From Eremomyces bilateralis CBS 781.70 (taxonomy: Eukaryota; Ascomycota; Dothideomycetes; Eremomycetales; Eremomycetaceae), in the NCBI RefSeq assembly GCF_010015585.1, contig NW_022985068.1:310001-374000 (forward strand): DNA of 64,000 nt, in the 5' to 3' direction. The stretch's first letter is position 1, and each line of letters begins with the position of its first letter. This document shows positions 54,289 through 64,000 of the stretch, piece by piece. Position numbers and translations under genes: made by a program. The notes under the pieces are model-generated. The model did not search any database and was not told the origin of the DNA. It saw only the letters and a program-made list of their open reading frames with translations.

Positions 54289-54989
54289 ATGACTTCCACT
54301 CAACAGTACGCATACTACTCACCCACTCAGTCAGCTCCAGTGAGCATGCCCCAGAAGCCGGGTCAATATCCTGCTTCTGCCTATCCGTACTACCAGAACC
54401 CCTATCAGCGTCTGTCTGCCTCGCCTCCAGAGGTAGCGGACAGCTCCACCACTTCCGGCGTTGCTTCGTATTCAACCACCTCCAGCAACTACGCTGGGAG
54501 CGTCAGCGAGTACGATACCAGCTCGTCCGGTGGCAGCGCGTCAAGCGTTGATTTGCTCGACTACATGGGTGGCCGAGTACAGGCTGCCTATGATCCAATG
54601 CCCATGGATAAGAGCTTAGTACAGCAAGCGCAGACGTGAGTTTCACCGCACTGATTTCCGATGAATTGATTCTGACCATTTTCGCAGCTCCGGAAAATTG
54701 AACGCCAAAACACAAGAGCTGCTCCGCTTGCAAGCGCTCGCTCGGAGCCGACTGGCGTCGGTGCAAGCGGGCTTCAACGAGGGGATGAAGACAGCGAAGG
54801 ACGTGCAGCAGGATCTGGAATGGACACAGAAACGCGTGGCGTAAGTTCTTCGTCCCACTGGCCCATTAGATTGGAATTGTTGAAATTGACCGAGAACTCA
54901 GATCCATCAACCAACGTGCTGCGCGAAAATATCCCGCAGAATATCAAATGGCCTCGGAGCGATATCCGGCACCCGTGTCGGACTACTAG
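54289..54989 (+). CDS. KxDL-domain protein (BLOC-1 subunit KXD1-like)
   Basis: Three exons, 54289-54635, 54688-54840 and 54902-54989, give 195 residues. All joints keep frame. The first 85 residues are Ser/Tyr/Pro-rich and disordered. After LLDYMGGRVQAAYDPMPMD comes the helical core: SGKLNAKTQELLRLQALARS, RLASVQAGFNEGMKTAKDV, QQDLEWTQKRVASINQRAA. This is the pattern of the KxDL domain, whose fungal members belong to the BLOC-1-like complex on endosomes. The C-terminal KYPAEYQMASERYP is typical of the filamentous versions. The assignment rests on remembered family features; a plain coiled-coil protein is the alternative. Confidence 0.68.
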
Positions 54990-56133
54990 CTCTGCTGCCA
55001 TCTCTCCCCCTCTCTTCATTCAATTCCCCAAGTTTTCATTTCTTCAATTGTATTATTCCCTTGGCGGCTTCCTTTTCATCGTCGGAGGTCAAATTTGAAT
55101 TTCTCACGAGGTCACGACGTTTTACGACACATGTGTTACCCCTGGTGTTCGATTTCATGCACGTCCAACCATTCTCAGCCCTGCAGGTTACCAAGGCCAA
55201 GCTCCGATCGGATCGCGTGGGCGATGCAAGGGCTTTGCGTTCGCGCCCCGTTCCCAGCGGGTCGGTCCGCACTGGTCAATGTGATTCGGGCTTCGAGACT
55301 GCAGACGGTGGGTGCGCTGGCTCGCCGTCGGATTGGATGGGGGTGCCACGGTATGGAGGGGCAGCGGATGCATGACTTAATGCTTGTTTTGCTCAATTCA
55401 GTGGAGCGACGCCGGGACAGTAGGGAGGGTGTAGTGGAGGGTATTCTGGGTGTGCAGGCGTCTGAATGGGTCACAATCGGAGGACAAGGTCAAAATGGGT
55501 GGATCCCTTTAGCTTAGTGTGCGAGTCATGGATAATTCACGTATTATACAAGCAGAGGACTCCGGTAGGGGTATCTGGACATGATCTTCAGTCCGCATGT
55601 GGCTCGTTATGGTAGGTTTGATACGAGATGTAGGCCACAGGCCGACAGAGTCGGACGAAGGACCCCTTAAAGTCTCCCAGCCCATTCAGTACAGTCCAGT
55701 GAAGATAAGCTCGAGACACAGAGATTCTCGTCTGTGGTCTCGGCGCCCTATTGGCTTCCTTGAGCACCATAGAAAGACTCGTCCCATTGAGAGAGGGTTA
55801 GTCACATGACCTAGTCATGTAGAAGACGGAGGGCTTCGATAGCATCTCGTGCTCCATATAGTGCTCTGCCAACCATTTTGGGATAGCTTAAATGTAAAGC
55901 ATATTCCCAAAGTCTATAGAATGTCAGTGCTATCCTGAAGCCCGCCATGACTGTGCTGCAACGACATACCTGACCCAGTTATGCCATCACATCTGGGCAT
56001 CGAGAGCATACACCCGTCCATAAGCAGCTCTCGAACGAAGTATTCTCATAAGTGGGATCCACAGTCCACTGGTACTTCGATATGTCCAAGCTCTTGCTAT
56101 TAATCTATAACCTCATCCCTCATCCTCCATCCA
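54990..56133. other. Intergenic, between convergent genes
   Basis: 1.1 kb with short frames only (such as 55095-55517), none with a motif. Confidence 0.4.
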
Positions 56134-56581
56134 TCACCTCCCCTCATCCCTTATCTTCCACCCGTCATCTGGCCTCATCCCCGCCCACTGCCCCTCACCC
56201 GAGTTTGCTACTCCTTTTTTAAGACGCGCCCATGGATCTTCGATGAAACTAGGCAAGAAATACACCATATCGCCATCCGGGTTCCGGACGCCGCTGCGGA
56301 GAGCCTGGAGGTCGCCTTGGCTAAGGTTCAAGCTCATAGCCGCGGACTGATGGCTATTCTGGGGAGCGGGTGCTGGAATTTCGGCCTCATTGGATGGGGT
56401 TGGTAGGAACGCTGTGAAGACATTAGTATGGGTATCGTGGTACGGGAGAAACTACAGGTGGCTTACCAGAAGTGGGATGTGAAGGGGAGGGGTGAGGTGT
56501 GTCAGATGGCTCTCGTTTCCGCTTTTGGCTTGCGGATTCGTGGGAATTGGCGTGGGGATCCCCGACGGCGGCTTCAACCAT
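56134..56581 (-). CDS. Small conserved hypothetical protein, probably nuclear
   Basis: Two exons, 56581-56467 and 56411-56134, give 130 residues. The intron is 55 bases and keeps frame. The N-terminal half (MVEAAVGDPHANSHESASQK, then KRKREPSDTP) carries a basic nuclear-localisation-like KRKR and is disordered. The C-terminal half has the block SQGDLQALRSGVRNPDGDMV, YFLPSFIEDPWARL, which looks conserved, with an Asp-Pro-Trp core. It fits small fungal proteins of unknown function. The N-terminal half would be easy to miss, because the exon is short and only joins to the rest through the intron. Confidence 0.7.
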
Positions 56582-57065
56582 TTTGAACGTTTAACAAGGA
56601 GCTATAGGTAGGACACAGTTTTCACAATTGCATGCCAATGCTCGATGGACAAAAGTTGGGAAGCTGGAGGGAAAATATATATGGAGGTACGTTTCGCACT
56701 GTGATTGGTTCGCTGAAGAATTAGACCTGACCGACGCGTCGTCCATGTCGTGTCTCGTCTGCTTCATAAAACTTCCAACCTTCATCACACCTCGTCTCCA
56801 TTTCATTTTCTGTTTCAAGGATCCATTCAAAAGTAGGTAGGTATGCACAAGTTGTTGAATCTTATTCCCATTACCGTATGTCATGTTTTAGTCGTTAATA
56901 ACATTTCCTCCGAAAACACCATGTTTCAACCAAGCGTATAAACGTATTCATCCTTGCGAACCTTATTACTTAATACCTCCCTATTCACTTACATGCATGG
57001 TGTTTTATTCCAGTCTGTAACTCTGCAATTCCATAATGATCCAAACAATGTCACGATTCGAACAC
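56582..57065. other. Intergenic
   Basis: Between the start of the small protein gene and the end of the hydrolase. No gene recognised. Confidence 0.4.
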
Positions 57066-58692
57066 CTAGTCGTATTTAGGTTGGAACGGCAGGGTGGAAA
57101 GCTGCGCACCCGGATTGCCGTCGATACCGAGGATGTTATAGAACCATTTGAGGATCACGAGGAATGACTCCGGCTCTCCCATATGCTTCAGTCTAGGTAC
57201 AAAGCTATTCAAGTCAGAAAGAGCCTCAGGTGTAATGGAGGGCAACGTACCGGACTTCCTTCGGTGCACCGTGCTGTAAAGCGAGGTAGTAGTCATCAAT
57301 TGGGAAGATCTCGTCCTCAGTGCCCTAGAGACGATTAGTCTAAGAGAGAGTTATGAGGCTAGAGGTCTCACGTTGACAAGGAGTAATCTCGCACACTCCG
57401 GTATGTCGAGGGTACCATCTTTCAGTAAGGAGAACTTATCCGAAGCCTCTTTCTTGAACGTCTCGACATCATCGCCGTATCCCCACTTATAGCAGAGCGT
57501 GTTGGCGAGGCTGCAGCTCCCATCAGCACATCATCTTCGATCCCGACGAACTGGGACTTACTCGAACGGGTACTCCAAATGGTTCACCTGATCCAACCAT
57601 GCCGGCTCAAACATATAATGACACCCGCCGCCAAGCGCTGCCACACCCGCCAGCCGCTTCGCATGCGTATGCGCCAGCCTGATCGCATAGAACCCGCCCG
57701 TCGAGAACCCCCAGGCGCACACCTTGCCACTATCGATCCCCCCCTGCTGGTCGACCCAGTCCAGCAAGCTGGAAAACACTCTGTCGGGGCTGGTTCGATC
57801 CTTCGGGTCGGCGGGCGAGTCGCCGGTGCCGGGGATCTCGAGGATCGCGGTCGCAACACCGTGACGTCGCCATCCTTCAATCCATACGGCGAGCTCGGTG
57901 CGGTAGCCGTCGAGGCCGGTGATGATGATCATGAGGGGGGCCGGGTTCGCTTTTGAGGCGCTGGCGGGGAGGTGGTGGCCGATGGGGATCGACGTGCCTT
58001 CGTGGGGTAGGCCATGGGTATGCGGGACGTGGATATCATATGAGGGGTGTTCGCGCAGGCTAATGGTGGCTTTAGAGTCCGATCCGTAAAGTACATTATA
58101 ACAAGAGGCGATCTCTCACCCTAGCCCTTTGAAACACGCCTCCTTGCCTTCGACCCAGGCTTCCATTTGCTTCGGCGACCGTGGGGCCGGGAATCGCGAG
58201 ATTCGGTAAACCGCCGATGCGCGTCTGCAAGACTTGTGAGCGGTAGGGGATACGTGCCAACATGGTCACTCACAGGTAGTATTCCGAAGCCTTGTCGTTG
58301 TCGCCGGCGTTCTCCGCAGACACTGCATTGGCAACTAGTTCCTTGGCTTTGGGAACGAATACTGACGCGTATTCATCCCAGTCGTAGGGCTCGCGCATAT
58401 TCCTCTGTTCACAAGATGTTGGTGAGAGTTAGTCGAATACGGTGGTGGCACTTTCAAATACCCTTTCCATTTCCTCAACGATCGGTAGGAAGTCTTTCGC
58501 TGTCGCGAACATGAAAGGATATACGCCCATCTCAGCCTGTCTATTGTCAACATCGGCAATCTTAGGAGGGGCATCACCAGTCCATACTGGCTTCTTCCAT
58601 TTCGTCTCCCATAATTGTTTGAAGGACTCGTGATGCGGCGCAACCTGGTCCAGCTTAGCCTGGATAAAGAATTGACCTCCTGGAGCTGCCAT
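57066..58692 (-). CDS. Ayg1-type alpha/beta hydrolase
   Basis: Seven exons: 58692-58441, 58404-58274, 58224-58120, 58059-57562, 57510-57372, 57324-57251 and 57192-57066. They join in frame to 441 residues. The N-terminus (FKQLWETKWKKPVW) matches the family's LWETKWK mark. The core has LMIIITGLDGYRTE, ILEIPGTGDSPADPKD, and the nucleophile elbow CAWGFSTGGFYAIRLAHTH with the Ser of GFSTGG. The acid lies in LLLVNGTEDEIFPIDD and the base His in LKHMGEP. This is the Ayg1 (polyketide-shortening hydrolase, DUF1100-like) pattern. Ayg1 trims a heptaketide in DHN-melanin synthesis. No polyketide synthase lies in this window, so the substrate is open. The long first-half intron chain is typical. A TATA box lies 149 bases upstream. 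Confidence 0.85.
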
Positions 58693-58840
58693 TGTGGGGA
58701 TTGATTTTGTAATGACAATTGAGAGACTTCGACTGATAGGCTTCAAGTGATCATAGACTTCAACAATTCAAACGTGAATTCGAACAAGGTATACAAGCTC
58801 ATACCGGTATTTCCTACACACTCATGGCTCTTTCACGGCT

Positions 58841-58848
58841 CTTATATA
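58841..58848 (-). promoter_or_regulatory. TATA box of the Ayg1-like gene
   Basis: TATATAAG on the minus strand, about 149 bases before the ATG at 58692. Confidence 0.5.
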
Positions 58849-59707
58849 TGCTTGAAACATTGCTGCTCGTTCCTGCGTTGTGCATCGCTGACTCCGTGAG
58901 GGGAGCCGACGCATCGTGACTGCACCTCATCCAAATAAGTATGTTCGACTGATCTAGGCTGCTTATCGAATTTCGTTTCCTTATTTTAGCAATATTTTAT
59001 TAGCTATGGATGCGCAAAGTGCACTCATATAAACTCAGCTTCAATCAATAAATGTCTCAACTCCGAACTTACTTAAGATCAGGTAGGTAATAATAACTAA
59101 GTCTAGTTAGTTAGAGAGCCCAAGTTTAACTATTGTTTACAGTTGCTTGTGTGACCTTATATGGTACTCTACAGCTAACTTAGGTCTGGGGATAAATCCG
59201 CATTTCGTAAACCCCCACCACAAGCACCACCCCACAATTGCGCCGATGATCGCCGGGATAGGGAGGTTCGAATATGCGAATTCTTCCGTGAGATCTTCAG
59301 ATTTGCAGTTACAGGTCGACGCAATGATAATGCAGGAATGGTGTACGACTTTATCGCCCCCGTTACTGTATTCCATCCCATCTCATAAAAATTGCAGGAT
59401 CGTGGCTTATCAAAGAGCGCCTTGAGTATTACCAAATTCTCTATAAATATGACTCAGCATTTGATGTCTCGTAACTCGTTCAGTTCTGTTGCATGATGCA
59501 TCACACATTAGGAAGAGTGGAGCTGAGCTCACAAGCTCCCCTTCCCGCCGAGATTGAAATATCGCCGTCATCCGGGTATCTTCTTCATTCCAGGTGAGGG
59601 ACAATTGCTTTAGAACATTCCTCAATTGATAGTGCAACAACTGAAAGCCAGTCACTGGAGTGCTTTGGTAATTTGAAGAAAGAAATCGTCCCAAATACAC
59701 GAAAGAA
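58849..59707. other. Divergent intergenic region of the hydrolase and hexokinase
   Basis: Holds both promoters. A minus-strand frame at 59376-59137 has one hydrophobic stretch (AIIGAIVGWCLWWGF), but no supporting context, so no gene is called. Confidence 0.4.
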
Positions 59708-61498
59708 ATGGCTACCCCCGTGAGAAGGCCATCCTCTCGGAAAGGTCAGTTACTGTAGTCAATTGGCCATATCAGCTCTGACCTGCAGCAGGGTCGATGT
59801 CCGATGTGCCGAAAGACCTCCTTCAGCAGATCGAGCGGCTTGAGGGACTCTTCACAGTCCCGCAGGAGAAGCTCAAGGCGATAACGGACCACTTCGTGTC
59901 GGAGCTTGCCAAAGGTATGCCTCCGACTCCAGACCATGGGACTAAGAGGAGCGACCGTGGCTAACTGAGGCAGGACTGTCGAAGGAAGGCGGAAGTATAG
60001 TATGTCGAGTATCCAAATCGCGTTGTCCGACGCTCACAACCATCCTTCACAGCCAATGATCCCAACATGGTGTATGGGCATCCCAAACGGACACGAGACC
60101 GGCACCTTTCTCGCCGTGGATATGGGCGGGACTAATCTCCGGGTTTGCGAGATTGTGCTCCCAGATGCGAAGGGCGAGTTCGACATAATACAATCGAAAT
60201 ACCGAATGCCGGAGGAGTTGCGGACTGGAACAGCGGAGGAGCTGTGGGGATACACGGCGGATTGTATCAAACAGTTCATCGAGTATCATCATGAAGATGA
60301 GAAGCTTGACCAACTACCCATGGGTTTTACGTTTTCGTACCCGGTCTCGCAGGAATATATTGACCATGGAGTGCTCCAGAGGTGGACGAAAGGCTTTGAT
60401 ATAGATGGCGTTGAAGGGGTGGATGTGGTTCCTCCGTTTGAAGCGGCACTCAAAGAGAGAGTATGGCATATGCAACGTCAAATGTTGCTTGGAAACTGAC
60501 TTGGTTCTGTATAGGGTGTTCCCATCAAACTAACCGCACTCGTCAACGACACCACCGGTACCCTTATGGCATCGGCATATACTGATGATACCGTCAAGAT
60601 CGGCTGCATCTTTGGAACCGGCTGCAACGCCGCATATGTGGAAGACTGCGGCTCAATACCGAAACTCGAGCACATGAACCTCGACCCGAAGCTACCGATG
60701 GCTATCAACTGCGAGTGGGGTGCTTTCGACAACGAACACATCATCCTACCGCGTACTCCGTACGACATCATCGTCGACAAGGAATCTCCACGGCCAGGCC
60801 AGCAGAGTTTTGAAAAAATGGTCGCAGGGCTGTATCTCGGAGAGCTGTTCCGTCTGGTCCTGCTTGACTTGCATACGAACCCAGAAGTCCAGATATTCAA
60901 AGGCCAAAACGTAGACGAGTTGCAAAAGATGTACTCTTTGGACGCGTCGTTCCTTTCAGCCATTGAAGTGTGCGTATTTCTCAGCCCTCGATTCTGACCT
61001 TTCCCTAATCCCTTCCCAGGGACCCTTATGAGAATCTTCAAGAAACCGCGGATCTCTTCTCCTCAAAACTAGGCATCCACGTCAACAAGCCCGAACTAGA
61101 GCTCTGCCGCCGGCTCGCCGAACTGATCGGCACTCGGGCCGCCCGACTCACCTCCTGCGGCGTCGCAGCCATCTGCAAGAAAAAGGGATATACGAGCTGC
61201 AAAGCTGGTGCGGATGGCTCAGTCTTCAACAGGTACCCGCACTTCAAAGCTCGAGGAGCGCAAGCTCTACGGGAGATTTTCGACTGGCCCAGCGACCTGA
61301 AGGATCCGATTGAGGTGATTCCTTCAGAGGATGGGTCCGGCGTAGGGGCCGCACTTATCGCGGCGTTGACGCTGAGGAGGTTGAAAGAAGGCAACCACGC
61401 TGGAATTCGGTATGTTCATTTTGTGCTGGTAAAGGTTTGTGCCATCCTAACGCAATCGCAGAGATCCACAGGCAATTCTTGCTTCGGCGAAGTCCTAG
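59708..61498 (+). CDS. Hexokinase
   Basis: Seven exons: 59708-59744, 59792-59914, 59974-59999, 60053-60460, 60515-60969, 61020-61409 and 61462-61498. They join in frame to 491 residues. The start MATPVRRPSSRKGSMSDVPK is the usual fungal hexokinase leader. The phosphate-binding FLAVDMGGTNLRVCE, the sugar-binding GFTFSYPVSQEYIDHG and LQRWTKGFDI, the catalytic Asp in LVNDTTGTL, IFGTGCNAAYVE, INCEWGAFD and the ATP-binding DGSGVGAALIAALT are all present. It phosphorylates glucose and fructose in the cytosol. Exon 1 and exon 2 meet at a CAGCAG acceptor, so one Ala may be included or left out. The last exon gives DPQAILASAKS in place of the more common acidic/hydrophobic tail. It is probably a second, paralogous hexokinase. 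Confidence 0.92.
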
Positions 61499-62041
61499 GA
61501 CGGACCAGCGGCCGTATAGTCCCGCTCTAGTATGGTCGATGAAGGAAATGATGAGGCTAATCCCGTCTTGAACCAAATGACAGATATGGTTAAGTGAATA
61601 GATGAATGAAAACAAAACTTGGAAGATAGATAGGTACCTGTGTAGCAACCTACCTCTAATGAACCTTTTCGCTCTTGGGCCGAGAAGTTTTGTCTTTGCC
61701 AAAGTTCACAACTAAAAGCCTATAACTAAAATATACTATAGTTAAATCAATAGAGCACTAAACCAAAGGTAATGTTCAAGCATCTAACTAGGTATCTGTG
61801 ATGTAAGTTAGATTATTACTCACTAGAACTTTGCCACTCCGTCAGTCTTTGTGTTAAACAAACTTCATGAGTATGAATCATTGACGCTAACCCCAAAGAG
61901 GACTAGCGTACCATCCCCAACTTTTGATTTGCAGACAATGAACGTCAACCATCGACTCCAAGCTCTGCACATTTTGCGAGAATATCACTGTCCACCTCTG
62001 TCGAAACAGGACAATTAGACCATGCCATACACCTCTTGAGT
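61499..62041. other. Intergenic, upstream of gcn1
   Basis: AT-rich with TTAG-type runs. It should hold the hexokinase 3' end and the gcn1 promoter. Confidence 0.4.
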
Positions 62042-64000
62042 ATGGCGAACGAAGATTCTGGGGAATCGTCCCCTACGATACAGGTGGAGAACGTCCAGAA
62101 ACACCTGTTCTCTAGTTCCACAAAGCTGCGCACCGCAGAGCTTCATACACTGAAGCGATATGTAAACGATGAGCGTAAGCATAACAACAATCCTTTGGAC
62201 AATGCCATGATTTAACAGGAACAGATCTTAGCTCATCGGAAATAAAAAGCATCGCCACCCTTCTTTTCAAGTTACACCCCAGATACATCGATCAGGAATC
62301 ACGAACTGCGGCCCGACAATGTCTGGCTGCGTTGATATCTTCCGAGCACGGGCAAGATGCGGTTGCCGTCATCATCGATTCGATTACCTCCGAAGCATCC
62401 AAACGAACCATAGCACCGGGCAATGCTTTTGTACTTCTCTCCTGGTGCTCCGCTCTCCATAAAGAGACCAAGGACAACACAGCCTTCTGGGACAAATGGG
62501 GGGGTAAGCTCGTCGATGCCGAAGCGAATGCCCTTGATCTCGTACTCGGAACGGGACACCGCGAGAGTGTGAAAAAACATTGCAGAGGGAAGATAAGGAG
62601 TGCTTTTCGAGCATTGGTGGAAACCGGTCCTGCTGGAAACAGTATAGTGACTGGGCTGATCAAGAAGCTCACAACCAAAGGATCTGCACCAGCAGCCAAG
62701 AATGCTCTAGTACTAGGCCTCATTGCGAGTGCTTGCTCACGAACACCGTCTACGCATCCAGTAATCGAGCAGAGCAAACCGGATATCTACTCCTTTTATG
62801 TTCGTGAAATCCTTGCTTCGCGGACGGCTGTCCCCGAGCATGTCGCGGGTGGGCTTCACCACTTCTTCAGATCCTTTTCTTCGCTGGATGAGCTTCGGAC
62901 TCAAGTGGTAGGAAGCATAGAAAAAGGGTTGCTCCGAGCCCCAGAAGTGCTCTTAAACAATGTCCTCAATCAGCTGTTCGCCTCGGTCTCTCCTGAAGTC
63001 GACCTCTCGACTGTCCTCAAGGGGCTAGTCAAGCCTCTTATGTCGAATCTCAAGTCGACAAATCTAGTCGTCAAGAAGGGTGTTCTAGAAGCTTTCCATG
63101 CTCTCGCAGCGAAGTCGCACGATCAGACGGCTCTCTCTACTGTCGTGGATGAGTTGCTGAAACCTTTGAAACAAGGAAAGGTCACAGCCGCAGACCAGAA
63201 AGCCGCCCATTGCCAGATGCTAGCGGCGTTGCAATGCAAAGATAGCCTAGCGCTGCGGGTGGCAACTGACTTGACAGCGGTAGCGCAGAAAGAGTCAAAC
63301 GATGTAGCTCTTCATGCCGAACTGCAAACAGCAGCTGCACATGCAGTGACCGCGTTTAAGGAAGGGCAGAGCTTTGATAAGGTCGTCAATGACGCGTTCA
63401 CTAAGGGATGTAAAGAAAAGCGTCCGGCGTTCTCGAAGCGCTGGGCCCTGTGCTTTGGCAATATTGTCCTGGGCTCGTCAGAAGATACCCTTGGTTCACC
63501 AGGAATGGTAGCCTTCATCAAAGCCGCATTGAATGGGCTGGTAGATGCCTACAAGGACATAACCGCCAATCCGATTCAAGCCACTCAAAACGGATCGATA
63601 TCAACAGCCTACGTTACGGCTACATTGTCACTGTCCACACTCCGAACGATCAATGACAATGATGTCTCTTCGATCCTTCAAAAACTCGCGGTACAAAAAC
63701 ATTTGTACATGGTCGAACCAAAACCATCTTTCCTCCTAAACCCTCGCGTCTACACCAAACTGCTCGACGAAGAAGACATAGCCTGGTGTCTACGATGCCT
63801 CGAGGCTGCCGTGGATGGTATCGCAAGCACCAAAGACAACCAAGACGCGGCACGGCCGTGGTCACAAGGGATCTTATATTTCTTATCAGAGAGACGATCT
63901 GCAGCGCTGTCAACGCGGTCAAGCGAAACGATTGCGAGCGCATTCAATGCTCACCCTGGGTTCGTCGGACAGGCAGTGATTGATGGGATATGGACGTGGT
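62042..64000 (+). CDS. gcn1: Translational activator Gcn1 (5' part)
   Basis: Exon 1 is 62042-62174 and exon 2 starts at 62219 and stays open to the window edge, giving about 640 residues of a protein that is normally about 2,670. The start MANEDSGESSPTIQ leads into HEAT-type helices: STKLRTAELHTLKRYVNDER, then IKSIATLLFKLHPRY, then RQCLAALISSEHGQDAVA. Later come LVSPEVDLSTVLKGL-like and KGVLEAFHALAAKSHD helices, then MVEPKPSFLLNPRVYTKLLD and EEDIAWCLRCLEA, which are strongly conserved in Gcn1. Gcn1 binds ribosomes and helps the kinase Gcn2 sense uncharged tRNA, so it acts in the amino-acid starvation response. The gene continues beyond the window; nothing odd was seen in this part. Confidence 0.93.

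Noticed and set aside
59137-59376. Small membrane protein on the minus strand
   Set aside because: One hydrophobic stretch only, no start context, and it lies in a divergent promoter region.
57066-61498. Secondary-metabolite gene cluster around the Ayg1-like gene
   Set aside because: No polyketide synthase, peptide synthetase, transporter or cluster regulator is next to it; the neighbours are primary-metabolism genes.
1-64000. tRNA and rRNA genes
   Set aside because: I looked for T-loop (GGTTCGA-type) signals with a matching fold and found none that could be supported.

Overview
The window is nuclear DNA of a filamentous ascomycete, most likely an Aspergillus- or Penicillium-type Eurotiomycete. 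The evidence is short introns (about 40-95 bases) with GT..AG ends, compact conserved genes (TRAPPC2/Trs20, mitochondrial ribosomal protein mL60, Sec18/NSF, hexokinase, Gcn1), and typical fungal accessory families: HET domain, DUF7708 NLR-like protein, AAA ATPase with an N-terminal DUF7025-like region, rhodopsin-like 7-TM protein, secreted tyrosinase, Ayg1-type hydrolase and a Tad-like LINE. Exon joints were worked out by eye from frame, splice signals and family conservation.

Layout. 1.6-6.3 kb is a conserved block: a large Arg/Asp-rich DUF8035-type protein, then mL60 and Trs20 sharing a divergent promoter. About 6.3-42.4 kb is an accessory island. It holds two intact F-box paralogs (7.1 and 9.8 kb), a secreted alpha/beta hydrolase, a HET-domain gene whose tail is out of frame, a secreted tyrosinase, two dead RecQ-like helicase fragments, a 7-TM rhodopsin-like gene, a truncated Tad-like LINE, a larger F-box/LRR gene, a head-to-head pair (AAA ATPase and NLR-like gene), and two decayed F-box copies. 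Small inverted-repeat elements and an exact 121-base repeat (12.2 and 31.9 kb) are scattered through it. From 42.4 kb the order becomes conserved again: a C2H2/homeodomain transcription factor, a single-pass membrane protein, sec18, a gene-poor 2.5 kb, a KxDL-domain protein, a small nuclear-type protein, an Ayg1-like hydrolase divergent from a hexokinase, and the 5' third of gcn1 running off the window.

How it works together. The flanks serve housekeeping: ER-Golgi tethering and SNARE recycling (Trs20, Sec18), mitochondrial translation (mL60), glucose phosphorylation, and amino-acid-starvation signalling (Gcn1). The island is enriched in families linked to self/non-self recognition and protein turnover (HET, NLR-like, AAA, F-box). 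Birth and death of copies is visible, which suggests a fast-evolving recognition locus. That role is an inference from gene content, not something the sequence proves.
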